Source: G963662605 sp963662605
GTDB taxonomy: Bacteria; Bacteroidota; Ignavibacteria; Ignavibacteriales; Ignavibacteriaceae
Assembly: GCA_963662605.1 (NCBI GenBank)
Contig: OY759785.1
Location: 434,001-498,000, forward strand
DNA length: 64,000 nucleotides
Direction of reading: 5' to 3'
Below the pieces are notes generated by a model. That model worked only from the letters and a program-made list of their open reading frames with translations. It was not told the DNA's origin and ran no database searches. This document shows, in pieces, positions 1-8,541 of the stretch (position 1 is its first letter; the number at the start of each line of letters is the position of its first letter). The position numbers and the translations under genes are program-made.

Positions 1-39
1 GATGTTTGGGAAATGTTCTGCGTGAGCGGAGGAGCATTG

Positions 40-666
40 TTATTTTGCTTTCTTTATCAAAACCACTTTATACATCCGCACCTGATCTTTTTTTACGAAG
101 ATCGGTTCAACTGCCTGATTATAACTTGTCAGAATAACGGCATTCGGAACACTGGGGTTTTCGTTGTAGACTTTCAAAGCTCCTTTAGTCTTATCCCAAA
201 GGGCGGCGACCAGATCACCATTCTGCGGTTTTGCCGAAAACGAAATAAGTACAAAATCACCGGGCTGTATCATCGGCATCATGCTGTAGCCGAACTCCGG
301 ATCAATTTTTATGAAGACGTGATCATCGGGATGATAGCTGACCACTTCGCTTTCCCACCAGTCCGACCAGTCAACCGACTCGCCTTTACCGGCGGGGACC
401 ATACCGATAACCCGGTATTCAAGTTCCGAAAGACCACCTTTCACTTTAACATCTCTTTTTCCTTCAAGCAGCCATTTTGTGTCACACCCGATCTGCTGCA
501 ACTTCAGAATTATTTCAGCGCCGGGAAGACTCTTGCCGTTGAAATAACTATTGCGCAATGAGGCAACGGTTGTTCCTAATGCTTTGGCCGCAGTATCAAT
601 GTTTTCGAAATGTTCATACAGAAAATTTTTCAGGCGGGTACCGGTCTTTTTCTTGTCTATAATCAT
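40..666 (-). CDS. LexA-like S24 peptidase / HTH transcriptional repressor
   Basis: A 208-residue repressor-protease of the LexA/CI (peptidase S24) type, probably a stress-responsive cytoplasmic DNA-binding regulator. The N-terminal 70 residues resemble a helix-turn-helix (TAAKALGTTVASLRN at about 25-39). The C-terminal half has the S24 signature GYSMMPMIQPGD with nucleophile Ser128, a likely general-base Lys165 in ALKVYNE, and an Ala92-Gly93 pair (MVPAGKGE) placed like the LexA self-cleavage bond. Family members are inactivated by RecA-stimulated self-cleavage; that mechanism is inferred here. It is transcribed away from the acyltransferase gene at 885, and the shared 218-bp gap is a natural place for its operator. 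No SOS gene is adjacent, so a prophage-type or local repressor role is equally possible. Sure of the family, unsure of the targets. Confidence 0.85.
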   Translation of the reverse strand: MIIDKKKTGTRLKNFLYEHFENIDTAAKALGTTVASLRNSYFNGKSLPGAEIILKLQQIGCDTKWLLEGKRDVKVKGGLSELEYRVIGMVPAGKGESVDWSDWWESEVVSYHPDDHVFIKIDPEFGYSMMPMIQPGDFVLISFSAKPQNGDLVAALWDKTKGALKVYNENPSVPNAVILTSYNQAVEPIFVKKDQVRMYKVVLIKKAK

Positions 667-737
667 TGCTTTCCCTTATAAGATAATTCTTACCAGTACA
701 ATATAATAAAAAGAAATATATTATTACCAAAATTTGT

Positions 738-772
738 CCGGCATCTATACATTCCAAAAGTATTTCTGCCGG
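738..772. promoter_or_regulatory. Inverted repeat in the divergent promoter region
   Basis: CCGGCA (738-743) and TGCCGG (767-772) form a dyad separated by 23 bp between two divergent genes, one of which encodes a LexA-like repressor. An autoregulatory operator is an inference; the arms are short and the spacing is wide. Confidence 0.2.
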
Positions 773-884
773 TATATTTTGATTTTACTTTATTGTTTCT
801 ATCTTGCAGAAGTTTGTTTCCCGAATATTTAATATCTGTTAATTAAAATAGATACATATTTGATGTTAAGCATATTGGATTCCT

Positions 885-2339
885 ATGCTATTTAACTCAT
901 TCCATTACCTAATATTTTTTACCGTCATCGGCTGTGTCTATTTTGTACTGCCTCATAAATACCGTTGGTTTCTCCTACTGGCAGGCAGTTGTTACTTTTA
1001 TATGGTCTTCGTTCCCATCTACATCTGCATACTTGGTTTTACAATTATTGTTGATTATTTCGCCGGAATACTAATTGAGCAATCTACAGGAAAAAAGCGG
1101 AAAGCATTTTTAATTGCAAGTTTGTGTGCCAACATCGGGGTGCTTGCCATTTTTAAATATTATAATTTTTTCAATGATAATGTTACCGTTTTTCTTCAGG
1201 ATTTTGGCTTACAAAACAGGCTGCCATATTTATCCATTCTGCTCCCGATTGGCCTCTCTTTTCATACATTTCAGGCGATGAGTTACACAATTGAAGTCTA
1301 CCGCGGAAATTATAAAGCTGAAAGGCATTTTGGGATATACTCACTGTATGTAATGTTTTTTCCACAGTTGGTCGCGGGACCCATTGAACGCCCCGGTAAC
1401 TTACTGCCCCAATTCAGAATAGAACATGAGTTCGATTATAACCGTGTTAAAAGCGGGTTGATATTAATTGCCTGGGGAATCTTTAAAAAAGTCGTTATTG
1501 CCGACCGGCTGGCTATTGCCGTTGACTCTGTTTATAGTAACCCGCATACATATTCAGGATTCAGTCTTATCATAGCAACTCTGTTATTTACCTTTCAGGT
1601 ATATTGTGATTTTTCCGGTTACGCCGATGTAGCAATCGGATCTGCCCGCGTTTTAGGTTTTAAGCTGATGAAGAATTTTAATTTTCCCTTTGTATCAAAA
1701 TCGTTCATGGAATTTTGGCAGCGATGGCATATCTCATTATCCACCTGGTTCAAAGATTATCTCTATATACCTCTTGGCGGCAACAGAGTTTCTGCCGGCA
1801 AATGGTACAGAAATATTATGATTGTGTTTCTCATCAGCGGATTATGGCATGGTGCCAGCTGGAATTATATAGTTTTCGGAGCTCTGCAAGGTTTTTATAT
1901 TATCTTAGGCAAGGCCACGGCTCCACAGCGTAAAAAACTGCTCAATAAACTTCACTTGGGATCCAATGAGGGTCTTTCCATTATCACGACATTTTTATTG
2001 CTGGCATTCTCGCTGATATTTTTCAGATCCGCCAATATTGAAAGAGCATTCTATATTATTTCAAAAATATTTACGGAAATACCTTTCTTTTTTACCGAAT
2101 TGCTTCGCGGCCGGGTTATAATTCAAAATTTCGGATTGAACACTTTTGAATTGATCCTGTCTTTTCTGTTAATCATTTTAATGGAAACAATACAGTATTG
2201 GCACCGAAAAAAAGATCTGACACTGGTATTGCGGGAGTCCCCGGTATATGTCCGCTGGCCGGTATATTATGCGGGGTTGGCTATGATTCTTTTCTTTGGT
2301 GTTTTTGAAAATCGTCTATACATTTATTTCCAATTCTAA
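885..2339 (+). CDS. MBOAT-family membrane O-acyltransferase (AlgI-like)
   Basis: A 484-residue polytopic inner-membrane protein of the MBOAT family, which transfers acyl (usually acetyl) groups to extracytoplasmic glycans or other acceptors. Family hallmarks are visible: the FWQRWHISLSTWFKDYLYIP segment near residue 275 and the catalytic-histidine motif LWHGASWNY with His322. Length is normal for AlgI/DltB-type members (about 450-520). Many hydrophobic segments cover the whole chain. Its stop codon overlaps the next start codon (TAATG at 2337-2341), so it is translationally coupled to an SGNH-like protein, which is the usual partner arrangement for glycan O-acetylation. The acceptor polymer cannot be told from the sequence; no biosynthetic cluster is nearby. 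Confidence 0.9.
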   Translation: MLFNSFHYLIFFTVIGCVYFVLPHKYRWFLLLAGSCYFYMVFVPIYICILGFTIIVDYFAGILIEQSTGKKRKAFLIASLCANIGVLAIFKYYNFFNDNVTVFLQDFGLQNRLPYLSILLPIGLSFHTFQAMSYTIEVYRGNYKAERHFGIYSLYVMFFPQLVAGPIERPGNLLPQFRIEHEFDYNRVKSGLILIAWGIFKKVVIADRLAIAVDSVYSNPHTYSGFSLIIATLLFTFQVYCDFSGYADVAIGSARVLGFKLMKNFNFPFVSKSFMEFWQRWHISLSTWFKDYLYIPLGGNRVSAGKWYRNIMIVFLISGLWHGASWNYIVFGALQGFYIILGKATAPQRKKLLNKLHLGSNEGLSIITTFLLLAFSLIFFRSANIERAFYIISKIFTEIPFFFTELLRGRVIIQNFGLNTFELILSFLLIILMETIQYWHRKKDLTLVLRESPVYVRWPVYYAGLAMILFFGVFENRLYIYFQF

Positions 2340-3283
2340 TGAAAAAATTTATATACAAGTCTTTACTGTTTTTAATCCCGGTAATTATTGCCGCCGCAAT
2401 ATTTGAGTATGGTTTATCAAAAGTACAGAATAGTTATAATTACAAAAGAACAAACCTTGAAAGGCAATCAGACTCGATTGAAGTTCTTTTGATCGGAAAT
2501 TCAAGAACATTGTACGGTATTGATCCGGCTTATTTCTCCCAGCGTGGTTATAACCTGAGCAATGTGAGCCAAACGTTGTTTTATATTAAAGAGCTTGGCG
2601 TTCGATGTATCCCCAAAATGCCGAAGCTGCAATGCGTTATTATAGACGTTTCCCCAACGGGTTTCGGCTTTGACTTAATAGACGGCAAAGAGCACTGGCG
2701 GGACTATTATTATACGCAATATTGGGATATTGATTATCCTGAAAACAACTGGTACGATATCAAGCGGTACAGCAAATTCTTCTTATATCAGCCTATCCAA
2801 TCATGTTACTATGCATCCCGGCTGTTTAAAGTCAATCTCGCTCCAAATCTGTACCCGAACGGATGGCTCCGGGTTGAACCACCTAAGACAAAAGAGTTAT
2901 TGGCCGATACAGTCGCAGTCAGGCGGGCAACATTTTTGAATGAATTTTCAAATGATCGGCGGGTTGTTCAAAACACAGCAAATCTCGATGAATTGGTTTC
3001 ATTCATAAAAAAAAGAAATATCGCGTGTGTTATAATTACATCACCGGTTTATACATCATTTTCGAAATATGTGGATAAGTCGAAATACGCCCGCGGAATC
3101 GCGATCATTAATAGCATCTGTAAAAAATATCACTGTGAGTTTTTTAATTATTTTGAGGACAACCGGTTTACGATTGACGATTTTGCCGACAACGATCATT
3201 TCTGTTACATAGGCGCAGAAAAATACAGCAAAATCATCAACAAAGAAATTGTTGAGAAGTACTGCAAAAAGCCGATTGATTAA
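2339..3283 (+). CDS. SGNH-hydrolase-like membrane-anchored partner of the MBOAT protein
   Basis: A 314-residue protein with one N-terminal hydrophobic segment (residues 5-22) acting as signal anchor and a periplasmic domain. The domain opens with LLIGNSRTLYGI, which resembles SGNH block I with Ser55. It closes with DNDHFCYIGAEKYS, where Asp284 and His287 fit the block V DxxH pair, so a Ser-Asp-His triad appears intact. In AlgJ/AlgX-, PatB- and DltD-like systems such a protein receives the acyl group moved across the membrane by the MBOAT protein and transfers it to the polymer. The 1-base overlap with the upstream MBOAT gene supports a two-component acylation module. The substrate is unknown and the family is assigned on motifs only. 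Confidence 0.65.
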   Translation: MKKFIYKSLLFLIPVIIAAAIFEYGLSKVQNSYNYKRTNLERQSDSIEVLLIGNSRTLYGIDPAYFSQRGYNLSNVSQTLFYIKELGVRCIPKMPKLQCVIIDVSPTGFGFDLIDGKEHWRDYYYTQYWDIDYPENNWYDIKRYSKFFLYQPIQSCYYASRLFKVNLAPNLYPNGWLRVEPPKTKELLADTVAVRRATFLNEFSNDRRVVQNTANLDELVSFIKKRNIACVIITSPVYTSFSKYVDKSKYARGIAIINSICKKYHCEFFNYFEDNRFTIDDFADNDHFCYIGAEKYSKIINKEIVEKYCKKPID

Positions 3284-3343
3284 AATATATTTCAAATAGT
3301 ATCGTTATATTATAGGTTATACAAACCATGAAAGTATTTTGGG

Positions 3344-3802
3344 ATGATTAGCTTATTAGATGGAAATACAAAAGAGAGCATTATTCAGCGAGTCAATTCG
3401 TTAAAAGTACATGACAATTCTTTTTGGGGAGTTATGAATGCAGAAGAAATGGTCTGTCATATTTCCGATCAGTTGCGTGTGGCAGCCGGGGAAAAATCTG
3501 TTGCCTTTACCGGCAATAAGATGACAACCACCATTGTAAAATGGTTAATGCTCACCATTCTGCCAATACCCAAAGCCAGGATTCAAACCTCTCGTGAATT
3601 AAAACAAGGTATCGCGGGTACTCGTCCACAATCTTTCGAATCGGATAAAGCCACATTTATCTCCCTGCTTAAAAATTTTGAAAAGCCATTCGAAACTAAT
3701 CCTTTTCCGATTCATCCGGCTTTCGGAGAAATGTCCAAATGGCAGTGGGCAAGACTTACCTATCTACACATTGACCACCACTTACGTCAATTTGGACGAT
3801 AA
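3344..3802 (+). CDS. DinB-like / DUF1569 family protein
   Basis: A 152-residue soluble protein matching the DUF1569 branch of the DinB four-helix superfamily. Typical points are the early AEEMVCHISDQLRVA helix with a conserved His and the C-terminal HIDHHLRQFGR, the HHxxQ-like ending of this family; these histidines are the usual metal ligands. Members are thought to be metal-dependent enzymes, some linked to bacillithiol or mycothiol transferase activity, but no substrate can be named. It follows the acylation pair by 60 bp and could be transcribed with it. Confidence 0.75.
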   Translation: MISLLDGNTKESIIQRVNSLKVHDNSFWGVMNAEEMVCHISDQLRVAAGEKSVAFTGNKMTTTIVKWLMLTILPIPKARIQTSRELKQGIAGTRPQSFESDKATFISLLKNFEKPFETNPFPIHPAFGEMSKWQWARLTYLHIDHHLRQFGR

Positions 3803-4049
3803 AAAATAATTCCCCACAACATATAATATTAATAGAGTATTTATTTTTAAAATATTTACTATTATTATAATAGTGTGGATATGTTGGTAACTCAGAATAA
3901 GGCTATTTTGAGTCTAAAACAGAGGAATATCGGCAAAAACTATTAACAATGGGCATCTTGAGAACTTGTTTAGCTATACCAACTTATGAACATTGGCGAG
4001 TAATGAACAAGTTATCCACGCCCAACAAACAAGTTATCCACAAGTTATT
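3803..4049. other. AT-rich intergenic region with DnaA-box-like sites (possible origin)
   Basis: A 247-bp gap between convergent genes. Its left part (about 3803-3872) is very AT-rich. TTATCCACA (4034-4042) is a perfect consensus DnaA box, TTATCCACG (4012-4020) differs by one base, and TGTGGATAT (3874-3882) is a one-mismatch box on the other strand. The two right-hand boxes lie in a 14-bp direct repeat AACAAGTTATCCAC (4006-4019 and 4028-4041) spaced 22 bp apart, two helical turns; an inverted AACTTGTT is at 3963-3970. AT-rich DNA beside phased DnaA boxes is the usual design of oriC. No dnaA gene is in the window, and a regulatory DnaA site is also possible. Confidence 0.35.
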
Positions 4050-7000
4050 CTAACTATTTATGCAGGTCTTTCTGTTGACTGCGAAAACGCATTCTTTGCA
4101 GTGTCCTTGATTTTTTTCACAGGAATCTCCGTTGATAAGCCGGAATAATGAATCAACATTTTTCTTGATACTGTTAAGCTGTTCTCTTGTATAAATAGTT
4201 ACAACCGATTCTTCGGGATGCATCACGTAAATTATTCTCGTTTCGAATGTGTCTATTTCGGGGAATAATTTTGCTGCGATAAAGGCATAGAAAGCAAGCT
4301 GATGAGAATAATGGCCGCTGAGCTTTCTAAGTTTGGCAATTTCAACGGAATTGGATTTGTAATCTATGATATAAACCTTGTTACCGTCTTTTATGAACCG
4401 GTCTATTTTTCCCTGAAGATAATACTCGCCTTCCGATGTCTGAATATCAAATTCCTTTCGTGCTTCGCCGAGATTGATAATGTCCGTATACGTTTTTGAA
4501 TTGATGAAGGAGGCATATGTTTCGGCTATTTTGGAAAATTCTTTATTGTCTGCTTTTAATTCAGGCATTCCGGCCAAAAGCATTTCCATGGTGCTTTCAA
4601 TTTGCTCAATCGGGACTTCCTTTTCCAGCAGAGAGTGAATGACAATTCCTCTTTTTTCAGCAAATCCCTTAGCGAGTAGTTCTTCGCTGTCAGGTATATC
4701 GCCGCTCTTGGAATCATCCGATGATTCATCATAAGCAGCTTCTGCCGATTCCGGAATTGTCGAATAATTTCTTTTCGGAGCGGGGATCAGGTCATCTAAA
4801 TGCAGCCTGTATCGCAGATGATACTTCATCGGACACTGCATATATGTTACATACTGCGTTGCCGATATAACCGGAGATATTGTTGTATCGGGTATGGGCT
4901 GCGTGTTCACAATAAAATTCAAGGGAGCCTTTTCATCCTCAACTGATGCGGCTTCAACAACAGGTAGTGTATGAATAATCGGAATAGAAAAAGTAATGTT
5001 TTTAGTCGTGTTGAGATATTCTCCATCCTCTTCTCCCTCAAGAACCTGCAAGCTCCCCGTACATGGATGCGAGTCCGATGTGTAATCTATATGCAGATGT
5101 TCACAAATTTTTCCCAGAGGAGATTCTTCCGGTATCGAACCATCGGGATTTGCTTTTGACAATTTCATTTCGCCGGAAACAAATAAATAATTTTTAGGCC
5201 GCGTTAATGCAACGTACATCAACCGGTCAGCCTCCGCGTCGGCTTTTTTCCCGGATATGAATTTCATTACCTTAAAATGCGGGGGTTCTTCAAACGAGGA
5301 AAAATAATCTTCATCTTTCGGAAACTTAGTTGTGATACCCAAATCGCGGTCAATGGAGATTGAGCTTTTTGCAAAACCCTTGGATTCATGTTTATTATGA
5401 GCGCTAAAAACAAAAACTGCTTTAAACTGAAGGCCTTTTGCCTGATGGATAGTCATTAGCTGCACCGCGTCGGAACCCTTAACAACAGAGGCGTAGCCTT
5501 CGCTCTCATCCGTTTCAATAGACTGGTTTAAAAAGCTGCGGAAATTGTAAAGATTATTATAACCGCCGAGTTCATATTCGAGAGCGATAGAAAAAAGCTT
5601 TTCCAGATTTGCGCTCTGCTGCTCGCCGTCTGCCCTTCTTGCTAAAATAGCGCTGTAGGGTGTATCCTCTAAAACCGCCTGCATGATTTTAGGGATAGAT
5701 GAGGAGTGTGCCGACTTATTATGTTTTTCCAGAAGGGAAACAATATTCTGTAATTTCTGATTTTCCTCTGAAGCAGTTTTTAATTTATCAATAAGACTGC
5801 CGCCGGGCAGGCAGCTTATATTAAAAATAGTTGTATCATCAACAAAAAAGAACGGTGAACGGAGAATCCCTACAAGCGCCGTATCGTCACTGTTATCAAG
5901 TAGGAATGAAAGGTAATTGTAAAAATCATACACAGGCTGGTTTTGATAAAAACCGCGGCCGCCCGCAATAACATGCGGTATTTTGTGGGGGGTGAATGCC
6001 GATTGCAGTACATCAAAATATTTTCTGCGTGCGCATAAAATGGCAATGTCATTCCATTGCAGCAAAGGCACTTCTTGTTTAAGTTTTAGTATCCTGCGCG
6101 CAACAAGTTCGGCTTCTGAAATTGCAGCGATACTGCCTGTTTCAGTATCTCCGCGGTTATCTTTTACCGCAATGAGCAATTCTATTTTTGAATCAAAATC
6201 ATCCTGCTTTGCGCAGACAAGAGCCGTATGCATCACTTCGTTATACAGCGCAACAGGACTTTCGAATACCGACCGGAATAACAGATTATTAAATAAGCAC
6301 AACTCCGCGGTCATTCTGAAAGAATCAGGCAATACTAAATTCCGTTCAGTCTGATTGCCGTCATCGCCGGAATCGAGGATGTTGTTTTTTGTCCGGTTGA
6401 ATATGGAAACCTCCGCATTACGGAAGCCGTAAATACTCTGCTTTTCATCACCAACGACAAAGAGATTCCCCTTTTTTAATTCATCAAGCAGCGGAAGAAA
6501 AATCTCGTACTGAATTTCATTGGTATCCTGATACTCATCTATCATAAGATACTGGAATCTTCCGGCCAGAGCCGCTCTCACCTCTTCGTTCTTCAAAAGC
6601 TCCTTTGTGTACAGCATCAAATCTTCAAAATCGAGATACCCACCCTCGGTTTTCCGGCGGGAATAAATTTCATTGACGTCGTTGTAAATAATCAGAACAT
6701 CTTCCGCGAACTGCGCGGCAACATCGCCCCACTGTGTCAGCTCAACTTCATCGGGAATAGCATTGCGTGCTTCCATGAAGTTCCGGATTGCCGTCAATTC
6801 GGCGGCAAAGTCACCGGTTTCATCTTTGAAATAAATCTTTTTAACCGAGCCATCCTTATTAACAATCTTCCCGGCTATTTTTTCTTCAAATTCTTCCCGG
6901 GTAATTTTTTCCGACCGGAAATCCGAAATGAATTGCCCGACTTCAATGCCGGATTTGGATTTCGAATTGTTTTGCAGCACGCGGGCGTTTATTGTGATAA

Positions 7001-7658
7001 CACTGTTCGCAAAATCCGGCCTGTTTAAATCAACGATCGTGCGTATAATAGAAAGGAATTTTCCGGTAACCGATGTTATGATTGTCTGATGATCTCCAAA
7101 ATACAGCCCTGATTTAAGAGCTTCAAGTTTTTCACGGGACTCGACAAGTTTTTTTAATTCTTCCTCAAAAGCTGTTGAGCCGCCAAGAATGCGCATGAAT
7201 TTTTTATAGAGCGGGTTGTCGGTGTTTTTCTTAAGAAGCTCCTTAACGGAGAGTTCTAAAATCTCTTTAGCGTGATATTGGTCAATGGTAATGAAATTAG
7301 CATCAACACCGGCCTCGATCGGATATTCTCGAAGTAAATCAATACAGAAAGAATGAATAGTGGAAATGTTTGCGGAGATTAATTGTTTGCGAATGGTTTT
7401 TAATTCAGCGCGTTTCTCCCCGGCTGATTCTTTATTGATAAGGTCATCTAATTCTTTAGCGATTTTTGTATATAGTTCAGCCGCCGCTTTATCGGTGTAA
7501 GTAATTGCGGCGATATTTCTGAGCGAAATTTTCTGTTCGATGATAATTTTGAGAAAACGCTGAATAAGGACATACGTTTTACCGGAGCCGGCATTTGCCG
7601 TAAGCGATATATGCCGGTCGTACGCGAGCGCGGCAGATTGTGATTGCGTAAGTCCCAT
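4050..7658 (-). CDS. AddA-like UvrD-family helicase-nuclease
   Basis: A 1202-residue SF1A helicase with a C-terminal RecB-type nuclease domain, as in the double-strand-break resection enzyme AddA. Visible are Walker A ANAGSGKT (Lys27), motif II DEYQDTN (374-380), the late helicase motif MYVALTRPKN, and a PD-(D/E)xK nuclease with GKIDRF (Asp1086) and DYKSNS (Asp1099, Lys1101). It also has Cys942 in QCPMKYHLRYRL plus a C-terminal cluster Cys1180, Cys1187, Cys1190, Cys1199. One early Cys plus three late ones is the iron-sulfur arrangement of AddB and Cas4-type nucleases, not typical of AddA. No AddB gene is adjacent. The gene lies 18 bp downstream of a DUF2059 gene on the same strand and is probably co-transcribed. 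Role in recombinational repair or phage-DNA degradation is inferred. Confidence 0.85.
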   Translation of the reverse strand: MGLTQSQSAALAYDRHISLTANAGSGKTYVLIQRFLKIIIEQKISLRNIAAITYTDKAAAELYTKIAKELDDLINKESAGEKRAELKTIRKQLISANISTIHSFCIDLLREYPIEAGVDANFITIDQYHAKEILELSVKELLKKNTDNPLYKKFMRILGGSTAFEEELKKLVESREKLEALKSGLYFGDHQTIITSVTGKFLSIIRTIVDLNRPDFANSVITINARVLQNNSKSKSGIEVGQFISDFRSEKITREEFEEKIAGKIVNKDGSVKKIYFKDETGDFAAELTAIRNFMEARNAIPDEVELTQWGDVAAQFAEDVLIIYNDVNEIYSRRKTEGGYLDFEDLMLYTKELLKNEEVRAALAGRFQYLMIDEYQDTNEIQYEIFLPLLDELKKGNLFVVGDEKQSIYGFRNAEVSIFNRTKNNILDSGDDGNQTERNLVLPDSFRMTAELCLFNNLLFRSVFESPVALYNEVMHTALVCAKQDDFDSKIELLIAVKDNRGDTETGSIAAISEAELVARRILKLKQEVPLLQWNDIAILCARRKYFDVLQSAFTPHKIPHVIAGGRGFYQNQPVYDFYNYLSFLLDNSDDTALVGILRSPFFFVDDTTIFNISCLPGGSLIDKLKTASEENQKLQNIVSLLEKHNKSAHSSSIPKIMQAVLEDTPYSAILARRADGEQQSANLEKLFSIALEYELGGYNNLYNFRSFLNQSIETDESEGYASVVKGSDAVQLMTIHQAKGLQFKAVFVFSAHNKHESKGFAKSSISIDRDLGITTKFPKDEDYFSSFEEPPHFKVMKFISGKKADAEADRLMYVALTRPKNYLFVSGEMKLSKANPDGSIPEESPLGKICEHLHIDYTSDSHPCTGSLQVLEGEEDGEYLNTTKNITFSIPIIHTLPVVEAASVEDEKAPLNFIVNTQPIPDTTISPVISATQYVTYMQCPMKYHLRYRLHLDDLIPAPKRNYSTIPESAEAAYDESSDDSKSGDIPDSEELLAKGFAEKRGIVIHSLLEKEVPIEQIESTMEMLLAGMPELKADNKEFSKIAETYASFINSKTYTDIINLGEARKEFDIQTSEGEYYLQGKIDRFIKDGNKVYIIDYKSNSVEIAKLRKLSGHYSHQLAFYAFIAAKLFPEIDTFETRIIYVMHPEESVVTIYTREQLNSIKKNVDSLFRLINGDSCEKNQGHCKECVFAVNRKTCINS

Positions 7659-7676
7659 AGTTACCCCGTGATTCCG

Positions 7677-8129
7677 CTATTTCCTTTTTTTGATAATTGT
7701 TCCGAGCTCATCAATGTTGTCCTGCATTATCTTTGTGCTGAGTTCGGCATAAAGTTTCTGAAGCTCCGGAAGTTTGGTAATATACTTCCTGCCGGTTTTT
7801 GTTTTAAAGAAGGTGGTCATTTCGAGCAGCTCGGACTCTGAGAACGTATTGCAATATTGTTCGATGAAATAATCCCGCAGGTGATCCCAGCAAATATACT
7901 TATCAAAGAAATTGGTTATCTCGCTTCGATACTGAGTCAGATCCGGTGAATTTTTGAAAACACCTTCGGCGATGGGCTTGGCGCTTTGGTTCACGGTTTT
8001 GTCAACATTCATTGCCATCAGACAGTCAAGAGCGGCGGATTCATGCGAAGTAAGATCCTGAGCTATAATATTAGAAAAAGCCGCAAAACCGACGAAAAAC
8101 ACGACAAATAATAATGATTTTTGTGTCAT
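7677..8129 (-). CDS. DUF2059-family exported protein
   Basis: A 150-residue protein with an N-terminal signal peptide (MTQKSLLFVVFFVGFAAF, cleavage probably after SNIIAQ) and a helical DUF2059-like body. The segment FSESELLEMTTFFKTKTGRK is characteristic: family proteins carry a similar L..m..Fy.tp.G.k stretch. Function is unknown; the protein should act in the periplasm. It sits immediately upstream of the helicase-nuclease gene, which says little about its job because the two act in different compartments. Confidence 0.7.
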   Translation of the reverse strand: MTQKSLLFVVFFVGFAAFSNIIAQDLTSHESAALDCLMAMNVDKTVNQSAKPIAEGVFKNSPDLTQYRSEITNFFDKYICWDHLRDYFIEQYCNTFSESELLEMTTFFKTKTGRKYITKLPELQKLYAELSTKIMQDNIDELGTIIKKRK

Positions 8130-8541
8130 AGCTAAATGTTCCTGGTATAAAACGAGAATTATATGCTTTAATATAAGACATATGTGGAAAATACGGGGTG
8201 AAATATATGTCCCGGGATTAAGAAAATTTTATTTTGACTTAGATTATTTTTTCTTAATTTGGATATAATGGTTTATCGGTTACTTTAACGATTAATAAAC
8301 TTTTCAGATCAGATGGAATTCCACAAATAAACCTAAGATGGCATGATGGTAGCGGTGATATGGATTTTACACACCGGCGTATGAAACGATGACAAATTAT
8401 AATTAAAAAGAGCGGCAGAAATTAGTTTTACATACAGCTAATTTCTTTTGCACAAACAAATTTCGCTTTGTATTTGTAATCCGGGACTATCAAGGATGAG
8501 AGATCCCAGTGTTTAACTAAAACAACATAAGGAAACAATAT
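8130..8541. other. Divergent intergenic region upstream of the secreted-protein block
   Basis: 412 bp separating the leftward DUF2059 gene from the rightward T9SS cargo block, so promoters for both should lie here. TATAAT occurs at 8264-8269, but no -35 element is seen at a normal distance (TTGACT at 8234-8239 is 24 bp away). Near 8495-8507 a small GGAT/ATCC hairpin with a GAGAG loop precedes the 8542 gene. No coding sequence was found. Confidence 0.3.

Noticed and set aside
13..561. Rightward 182-codon open frame
   Set aside because: Antisense shadow of the LexA-like repressor gene, which has clear family motifs.
8234..8269. Sigma70-like promoter TTGACT...TATAAT
   Set aside because: Spacing of 24 bp is too long, and this phylum normally uses different promoter elements.
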